Translations under genes and position numbers: made by a program
The notes under the pieces: model-generated
What the model saw: the letters and a program-made list of their open reading frames with translations, nothing else
Database searches by the model: none
What the model was told of the DNA's origin: nothing
Assembly: GCA_029934755.1 (NCBI GenBank)
Contig: JAOZLQ010000077.1
Coordinates: 1-10,259 of the forward strand
Direction: 5' to 3'
Origin: Desulfuromusa sp.
GTDB taxonomy: Bacteria; Desulfobacterota; Desulfuromonadia; Desulfuromonadales; Geopsychrobacteraceae
Length of the DNA: 10,259 nucleotides
Part shown: piece after piece, positions 6,255 to 10,259 of the stretch
Position numbering within the stretch: position 1 is the stretch's first letter
Layout: each line of letters begins with the position of its first letter

Positions 6255-6303
6255 CACGATAAAATATCCTTAAAAGCAACGACTATTCAGTGAATTACAA
6301 TAA

Positions 6304-6319
6304 AGGCATAATTATTGCT
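6304..6319 (+). promoter_or_regulatory. Sigma-54 (RpoN) -24/-12 promoter of the 6379 gene
   Basis: AGGCATAATTATTGCT has GG (6305-6306), exactly 10 bases, then GC (6317-6318) in TTGCT, the preferred -12 form. The start point would be near 6330, giving a leader of about 49 bases, the same as estimated for the PEP-CTERM gene. Confidence 0.65.
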
Positions 6320-6378
6320 TGGATATTTAGAATATATGGGGGCTGCGTAGTAATCCATTCGATCCAGGAGTCCAAAAA

Positions 6379-6603
6379 ATGTTGATCCCAGTTATCTACC
6401 CTGATGGTAAGCACGATCTGGTTAAAGAATTCATGTTATCCAGCCTTATTGACAATCAGGGCATTGTAAAGTTTAAAAGAAGCAACGGATGGGTCAATAT
6501 TGATTCTGATAGAATTCGTAATTCAGAACTTTTTCCCATCTATATTGGGGAGGAAAGACGTCAGACAGTTCCAGAGAATACCGATCTGGTTGATATTTTT
6601 TAA
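6379..6603 (+). CDS. Small conserved-type protein, GSU3473-like
   Basis: 74 residues, no signal peptide or membrane segment, mixed strand/helix composition. The order 'IPVIYPDGKHDLVKEFML', 'KFKRSNGWVNID' and 'YIGEERR' resembles the small Geobacter-type proteins I remember as the GSU3473 family, of unknown function; this match is from memory and unverified. ATG 6379 has CAGGAG 8 bases upstream (6365-6370). The gene stands alone between metY's terminator and trmL. Its promoter region duplicates the activator motif and sigma-54 layout of the PEP-CTERM gene, so it is probably switched on by the same regulator. The charged YxGxERR-like tail could be a protein or lipid contact; no function can be assigned. 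Confidence 0.75.
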   Translation: MLIPVIYPDGKHDLVKEFMLSSLIDNQGIVKFKRSNGWVNIDSDRIRNSELFPIYIGEERRQTVPENTDLVDIF

Positions 6604-6653
6604 ATTCACAAAACTTTCCACACTCGCGCCATTTCATGCTATGTTCCCGCGCT

Positions 6654-7130
6654 ATGCAGAATCGCAATCCATTCCATATTGTCTTGATCGAACCCGAAAT
6701 TCCGCCAAATACTGGGAATATTGGTCGTCTTTGTGCAGGAACTGGAGCCCACCTCCATTTGGTCGGCAGACTTGGCTTTTCCCTGGATGACAAACATCTA
6801 AAGCGGGCAGGTCTCGACTATTGGCCGGAAGTTAAATTGCATCGATGGGAATCGTTGCAACAGTTACAACAAGAGTATCCACAAGGATGTTTTTGGTATA
6901 CCTCGAAAAAAGCGACACAGAGCTATACTGCAGTCAGCTATAAACCTGGTGATTTTTTTGTTTTCGGCAAGGAAACTCTGGGGTTACCAGAAGATCTACT
7001 GGCAGCTGAGGAAAAACAAGCTATTCTGATTCCGATTTTCTCCGCAGCGGTACGCAGTTTAAATCTAGCAAATTCAGCCGCGATTATTCTCTATGAAGCA
7101 ATCCGACAAACAGGGCAACTGGATAAATAA
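6654..7130 (+). CDS. trmL: tRNA (cytidine/uridine-34 2'-O)-methyltransferase
   Basis: 158 residues from ATG 6654, close to the usual TrmL length. SPOUT-fold motifs: IVLIEPEIPPNTGNIGRLCA at the N-terminus, FVFGKETLGLP (motif 2) and IPIFSAAVRSLNLANSAA (motif 3, forming the knotted SAM site). AGLDYWP is a TrmL hallmark. Family knowledge: TrmL methylates the wobble ribose of tRNA-Leu isoacceptors CAA and UAA in the cytosol. An in-frame ATG at 6636 would add MLCSRA, which is not family-like; neither start has a ribosome site. An extended -10 TGCTATGTT (6638-6646) sits just before ATG 6654, so the mRNA may be leaderless. The gene converges with htpG. Confidence 0.95.
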   Translation: MQNRNPFHIVLIEPEIPPNTGNIGRLCAGTGAHLHLVGRLGFSLDDKHLKRAGLDYWPEVKLHRWESLQQLQQEYPQGCFWYTSKKATQSYTAVSYKPGDFFVFGKETLGLPEDLLAAEEKQAILIPIFSAAVRSLNLANSAAIILYEAIRQTGQLDK

Positions 7131-7148
7131 AAAACCGCCCTCCCCCAA

Positions 7149-7190
7149 CCCCTCCCATAAAGGGAGGGGAGTCCGTAGATCGGTCTATGG
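7149..7190. repeat. Hairpin pair between convergent trmL and htpG
   Basis: First hairpin: CCCCTCCC (7149-7156) and GGGAGGGG (7162-7169) around ATAAA, a perfect 8-bp GC-rich stem. Second hairpin: CCGTAGA (7173-7179) and TCTATGG (7184-7190), loop TCGG, one G-T pair. Neither is followed by a T tract on either strand, so they are weak intrinsic terminators at best. The first resembles the C-rich palindromes dispersed in many proteobacteria. Confidence 0.55.
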
Positions 7191-7212
7191 AGGTGAAACA
7201 ACCAGGATACGA

Positions 7213-9051
7213 CTAAAGCATCCCAAGCAGTTTACCACTCCGCTCAAGAAATCCAGCCATCCGCTCTTTACTGATCGCCTGATGTGACAACATGGCCAGA
7301 TCATAAATTTGATCAATCAGCATCGCTGCGGATTCGTTGCTACCTTCATCCTGCAATTTAAGAATTTTTTCAACTGCAGGACTCGACGTATTGACCATCA
7401 GGGTATGGTCGGAGAACATATCGGGCATCTCACCCTGCCCCATCATATGGGACATTTCTTTAAACCGGCGAGACTGTTCGTTAAGAAGAATGATCCCAGG
7501 AACACTATCATCCTTAAGCGTTTCAATCCGAATCGTTAAACCCTTGATATCAAGACCATCTTTAAAAATCTGTTCAATCTTTTCACCCTTGGTTTTATTG
7601 TCTGCGCCTTCGACAATTTCCTGACTGGGATCAGCTTCAAGCAGGTTTTCAGTAATATCAGAATCAACCCGCTCAAACTTCAGATCGGTATTCTTTGATT
7701 CCAGAAATTGAATAAAATGATTATCAATCATCGCATCCAGGATCAAAGCTTCCATATTCTGAGATTTAAACAATTTCAGATAGGTCGCTTGAGTTCCTTC
7801 ATCATTGGCATAATAAACCTTGTTCTCATGCTTCTCTTTGGCACGCTCAAGATAATCCGGCAGCGTCGTAAACTTATCATCGCCAGTCGCATGATAAATA
7901 ACTGAATCCTTCACCTTCTCATAAAACTTATCCTCACGCATCATCCCGTATTTGACAAAAGAATGAATATCTTCCCAGATCGGCTCAAATGCTTCACGAT
8001 CTTTCTTAGCGAGGTCAACAATTTTGGCCGCAACCCGTCCACTGATGACTTCGCGAATTTTACGGACCTGAGGCTCGTTCTGTAAGTAACTACGGGAGAC
8101 ATTCAACGGCAGATCAGGAGCATCCAGGCAGCCTTGCAGTGGAGTGAGAAATTCAGGAATTAACTCTGGGGTATTATCAGAAACAAATACTTGATTACAA
8201 TACAGATTGATATGACTTTTGGTCACATCAAATTCATTAGTCAGATGGGGAAAATAAACAATGCCTTTGAGATTGAAAGGATAATCGATATTCAAATGAA
8301 TCCAAAACAACGGATCAGCCGACATGGGGTAAAGCTTGCGATAAAATTCTTTGTATTCATCATCACTGATTTCCGTTGGATTTTTTGTCCAAAGCGGATT
8401 TTTATCGTTGACCTCTTCTCCTTCAAGACTAATCGATACCGGCAAAAAGTTACAGAATTTCTTGATAACTTCGCGGGTATTGGCTGGATCCAGAAATTCT
8501 TTTTCATCTTCATTCAGGTGCAAGATAACTTCTGTCCCACGATCTTTTTTCTCAGTCGATTCAAGGCTGTAAGTGGTTGTGCCCTCGCACTGCCAGTGAA
8601 CCGCTTCGGCATCCTTTTGATAGGATAAAGTACGGATTTCAACGTTTTCAGCAACCATAAATGCAGAATAGAAACCCATACCAAAATGACCGATAATCTG
8701 GTTTTTATCGTCCAGATTTTTAAACTTTTCAATAAAATCTTCTGCCGATGAAAATGCAATCTGATTTATATATTTACGCACCTCATCAGCCGTCATACCG
8801 ATACCGTTATCAGTAACAGTCAGAGTTCCAGCATCTTTGTCTATATGGACATCAACCTTGTACTCGTCAGCAAGCTTCAATCCTTCAACCAGGTTGATAT
8901 TTTGCAATTTATGGACAGCGTCAACTGCGTTTGAAATTAGTTCACGCAGAAAAATATCCTTATCGCTATACAACCACTTTTTAATGATCGGAAAGATATT
9001 TTCCGTGTGGATAGAAATACTGCCTTCTTCTTTTTTGACCTTATCTGACAT
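7213..9051 (-). CDS. htpG: Molecular chaperone HtpG (bacterial Hsp90)
   Basis: 612 residues, full length. The N-terminal GHKL ATPase domain (about 10-215) has ELISNAVDA (Glu37 general base, Asn41 Mg2+ ligand), DNGIGMT (81-87) and GHFGMGFYSAFMV (121-133). The middle domain includes GVYF-type strand GIVYFPHLTNEFD and the conserved arginine in LNVSRSYLQNE, whose side chain reaches the ATP gamma-phosphate. The C-terminal dimerisation domain ends FLERSGKLLGML without the eukaryotic MEEVD tail, as expected. It refolds client proteins in the cytosol with DnaK. AGGAGA lies 9 bases before ATG 9051. The promoter is at 9104-9132. A Fur-box-like site (9071-9089) lies in the leader. No heat-shock sigma-32 -10 was recognised. 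Confidence 0.98.
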   Translation of the reverse strand: MSDKVKKEEGSISIHTENIFPIIKKWLYSDKDIFLRELISNAVDAVHKLQNINLVEGLKLADEYKVDVHIDKDAGTLTVTDNGIGMTADEVRKYINQIAFSSAEDFIEKFKNLDDKNQIIGHFGMGFYSAFMVAENVEIRTLSYQKDAEAVHWQCEGTTTYSLESTEKKDRGTEVILHLNEDEKEFLDPANTREVIKKFCNFLPVSISLEGEEVNDKNPLWTKNPTEISDDEYKEFYRKLYPMSADPLFWIHLNIDYPFNLKGIVYFPHLTNEFDVTKSHINLYCNQVFVSDNTPELIPEFLTPLQGCLDAPDLPLNVSRSYLQNEPQVRKIREVISGRVAAKIVDLAKKDREAFEPIWEDIHSFVKYGMMREDKFYEKVKDSVIYHATGDDKFTTLPDYLERAKEKHENKVYYANDEGTQATYLKLFKSQNMEALILDAMIDNHFIQFLESKNTDLKFERVDSDITENLLEADPSQEIVEGADNKTKGEKIEQIFKDGLDIKGLTIRIETLKDDSVPGIILLNEQSRRFKEMSHMMGQGEMPDMFSDHTLMVNTSSPAVEKILKLQDEGSNESAAMLIDQIYDLAMLSHQAISKERMAGFLERSGKLLGML

Positions 9052-9070
9052 TATCCAATTTCTCCTATAA

Positions 9071-9089
9071 AATGATGATTATCAATTTT
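9071..9089 (-). promoter_or_regulatory. Fur-box-like 19-mer in the htpG leader
   Basis: On the minus strand AAAATTGATAATCATCATT matches the 19-bp consensus GATAATGATAATCATTATC at 14 positions, including the uninterrupted core TGATAATCAT. It lies between the -10 and the ribosome site. AT-rich leaders give chance matches, so this is tentative. Confidence 0.3.
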
Positions 9090-9103
9090 GTGTGCGGAAC
9101 GGA

Positions 9104-9132
9104 AAGATAAAAATATCATCATAATTTGTCAA
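9104..9132 (-). promoter_or_regulatory. Sigma-70-type promoter of htpG
   Basis: Minus-strand TTGACA (9127-9132), exactly 17 bases, then TATCTT (9104-9109). The -35 is a perfect consensus match. The predicted leader is about 45 bases. Confidence 0.7.
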
Positions 9133-9164
9133 GCATAACAGTAAGTGTGTAAGTTTTTCCGGTT

Positions 9165-9199
9165 AAAAAAGCCCACACCATCAAACCTGATGTGGGCTT
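9165..9199 (-). terminator. Rho-independent terminator of the 73-aa membrane gene
   Basis: AAGCCCACA (9169-9177) pairs perfectly with TGTGGGCTT (9191-9199). On the minus strand six T residues follow (complement of 9165-9170). It lies 25 bases past the stop of the gene at 9225-9446 and separates it from the htpG promoter. Confidence 0.85.
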
Positions 9200-9224
9200 C
9201 ACCTAATATATTTGCATACAAAAG

Positions 9225-9446
9225 CTAAAACGTTGCCATCGACAGAATACCACGGCAGAAAAAAACAATCGCAAACAGCATCGGCACAATAACATTCGAT
9301 AGAAAATGGAGCATCAACCCCCGGCTACGTCCCCAAATTTTCTTCATTGCCGTTAAACGAAAATATTCATTCTCATCAAGAAGGCGAAGCAAAGAAACAC
9401 CAACAACATAAATAGCAAAAATGGCTTTAATCAAATCAACATCCAC
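9225..9446 (-). CDS. Small two-helix membrane protein, unknown function
   Basis: 73 residues from GTG 9444-9446. This start is chosen because GGAGG (complement of 9452-9456) stands 5 bases upstream. A TTG four codons earlier overlaps that site, and the nearby ATG is out of frame. Hydrophobic segments at about residues 4-22 (LIKAIFAIYVVGVSLLRLL) and 48-66 (LHFLSNVIVPMLFAIVFF) are separated by a basic loop (RLTAMKKIWGRSRG), suggesting a hairpin with the loop in the cytosol. Promoter and terminator are both well formed, so it is a real single-gene unit. I do not recognise the family. The size fits an accessory subunit or a stress-related membrane peptide, but nothing in the sequence decides. Confidence 0.75.
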   Translation of the reverse strand: MDVDLIKAIFAIYVVGVSLLRLLDENEYFRLTAMKKIWGRSRGLMLHFLSNVIVPMLFAIVFFCRGILSMATF

Positions 9447-9476
9447 GAAAACCTCCAAACAAACGCTGTTTGATTC

Positions 9477-9504
9477 ACTATAGCAAATCTTTATTATTTA
9501 TCAA
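9477..9504 (-). promoter_or_regulatory. Sigma-70 promoter of the 73-aa membrane gene
   Basis: Minus-strand TTGATA (9499-9504), 16 bases, then TATAGT (9477-9482) with an extended TGC before the -10. The predicted start is about 25 bases before the GTG codon. Confidence 0.7.
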
Positions 9505-9545
9505 CATTTTGATTTATAAGAATTATTCTGTACGTAACGTGCAAT

Positions 9546-9576
9546 AAAAAAAGGGCCTTACACACGGTAAGACCCT
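9546..9576 (-). terminator. Rho-independent terminator of the rubrerythrin-like gene
   Basis: On the minus strand AGGGTCTTAC pairs with GTAAGGCCCT (9552-9576, one G-T), loop of five, followed by a T run (complement of 9546-9551). It begins 36 bases past the stop codon at 9612. Confidence 0.85.
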
Positions 9577-9611
9577 CTATTATGACTGGGATAAAATATT
9601 GATTTATTTGA

Positions 9612-10088
9612 TTAATTCTCAGTTAAAAAATGTTTTTCATAAAAGTCTTCAAGATTAGATAAATGGCGAGTTTCATCCGCAAGCAAACGCTTAAAGAGAT
9701 CAGCCATTGGTGCTCCTTCACAGCCACTCATCAATCTTTTATAAAAATCAACAGCGCATTTTTCCAGATAGATAGCATGGGCTAAAGCTGTCCGAGCATC
9801 TGCACCTGGAGCTATTTCTTTTTGTTCGAAAACATAGTTCAAATTCATGGAAGGAATTTCTTGATGTAAATCAGTCACATTTTTATCATGGCCATCAAGC
9901 AATGCCATCTCCAGACGTTGCTTATGCTCCAATTCTTCAATGGCTGCTTCACGCAAGATCGCTTTAGCCTGACGGTCGGTCACAACATCGATAGCATGCA
10001 GATAATTTCGGAACCCTTCTTCTTCCATTTCGATGGCTTTTTCAAGGGCGGCTTCATAGGTATAACAAACACCTTCCTCTAGACTCAT
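9612..10088 (-). CDS. Rubrerythrin/ferritin-like diiron protein without rubredoxin domain
   Basis: 158 residues forming a predicted four-helix bundle. Ligands for two irons are in place: a glutamate in helix 1 (EMEEEGFRNY, about 20-29), Glu52-x-x-His55 in helix 2 (EELEHKQRLE), Glu109 in helix 3 (YLEKCAVDFY) and Glu139-x-x-His142 in helix 4 (DETRHLSNLED). No CxxC pairs exist, so the rubredoxin domain of classical rubrerythrin is lacking. Family knowledge: such proteins reduce peroxide or handle iron in anaerobes; here the electron donor would have to be another protein. AGGAGA lies 7 bases before ATG 10088. It is a single-gene unit with its own terminator, and a perfect 24-bp palindrome (10164-10187) lies upstream as a candidate operator. 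Confidence 0.88.
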   Translation of the reverse strand: MSLEEGVCYTYEAALEKAIEMEEEGFRNYLHAIDVVTDRQAKAILREAAIEELEHKQRLEMALLDGHDKNVTDLHQEIPSMNLNYVFEQKEIAPGADARTALAHAIYLEKCAVDFYKRLMSGCEGAPMADLFKRLLADETRHLSNLEDFYEKHFLTEN

Positions 10089-10163
10089 AACTATCTCCTG
10101 TTAGAAAAATGAGCAAATAACAATATCATGGTCAATTGTATTCAAACCTCAATATCAATAGAA

Positions 10164-10187
10164 TTTATATATCCCTGGATATATAAA
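10164..10187. promoter_or_regulatory. Perfect 24-bp palindrome, candidate operator
   Basis: TTTATATATCC (10164-10174) and GGATATATAAA (10177-10187) are exact reverse complements around CT. The site is 76 bases upstream of the rubrerythrin-like start codon, where a repressor or redox regulator site would be expected. It has no T tract and is AT-rich, so it is unlikely to be a terminator. Confidence 0.5.
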
Positions 10188-10238
10188 AACACATACGGTT
10201 GAGGCTCTTACAAAAGTCCCAAAAGACCATTGACCGTC

Positions 10239-10259
10239 ATTCCCGCGAAGGCGGGAATC
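10239..10259. repeat. REP-like hairpin, cut by window end
   Basis: ATTCCCGC (10239-10246) and GCGGGAAT (10251-10258) pair around GAAG. This word pair is a very common dispersed palindrome in proteobacteria. The preceding stretch (AAAAGTCCC at 10212-10220) may belong to the same repeat unit. The rest lies beyond the window. Confidence 0.6.

Noticed and set aside
8191..8628. 145-codon plus-strand frame
   Set aside because: Antisense to htpG, low complexity, no domain.
9148..9164. Possible third activator motif, TGTAAGTTTTTCCGGTT
   Set aside because: Only 12/17 match, lacks the CGACA end, and no GG-N10-GC element stands about 50 bases away on either side. It overlaps the T tract region of a terminator.
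1..10259. CRISPR array, integrase or new defence system
   Set aside because: No regularly spaced direct repeats, recombinase gene or multi-gene defence cassette found. The only defence-like genes are vapBC.

Overview
The window reads as a chromosomal segment of a moderately AT-rich Gram-negative anaerobe. A Desulfuromonadales-type (former Deltaproteobacteria) host is my best guess. This is inference from a PEP-CTERM/sigma-54 gene, a small protein resembling one I recall from Geobacter, a stand-alone rubrerythrin-type diiron protein, and repeat families of the kind seen in those genomes.

Layout: (1) 1-950, the 5' part of a secreted PEP-CTERM-type protein on the minus strand, with a sigma-54 promoter and an upstream activator-like motif. 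Behind it lies a degenerate copy of the tRNA-Leu 3' end and terminator fused to a structured repeat. (2) 901-1826, a RAYT (Y1/HUH) transposase element with 22-bp near-perfect inverted ends. (3) 1877-2502, a vapBC toxin-antitoxin pair with an autoregulatory-looking operator. (4) 2503-2929, a gap with a RelE/ParE-like toxin remnant cut off by a second copy of the structured repeat, then the tRNA terminator. (5) 2930-3016, tRNA-Leu(CAG) with its own promoter. (6) 3089-4510, an NFACT/RqcH-family gene on the minus strand. (7) 4577-4773, a 197-bp imperfect palindrome. (8) 4860-6143, metY on the plus strand with a strong terminator. (9) 6238-6603, a 74-aa protein with the same activator-motif and sigma-54 layout as the PEP-CTERM gene. 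(10) 6654-7130, trmL, converging on htpG (7213-9051, minus). (11) 9225-9446, a small two-helix membrane protein. (12) 9612-10088, a rubrerythrin/ferritin-like protein whose upstream region holds a perfect 24-bp palindrome; a REP-like hairpin ends the window.

Most genes are housekeeping, translation or stress genes in single-gene units: tRNA-Leu, RqcH-like ribosome rescue, tRNA wobble methylation, methionine/cysteine sulfur assimilation, Hsp90, and iron/peroxide defence. The accessory part is 787-2880. The most informative signal is regulatory: two distant genes share a 17-bp motif (16/17 identical) set 50-51 bp upstream of a GG-N10-GC sigma-54 promoter. This suggests one regulon, plausibly that of the PrsK/PrsR system known to accompany exosortase/PEP-CTERM. 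No CRISPR array, rRNA, integrase or complete new defence system was seen.
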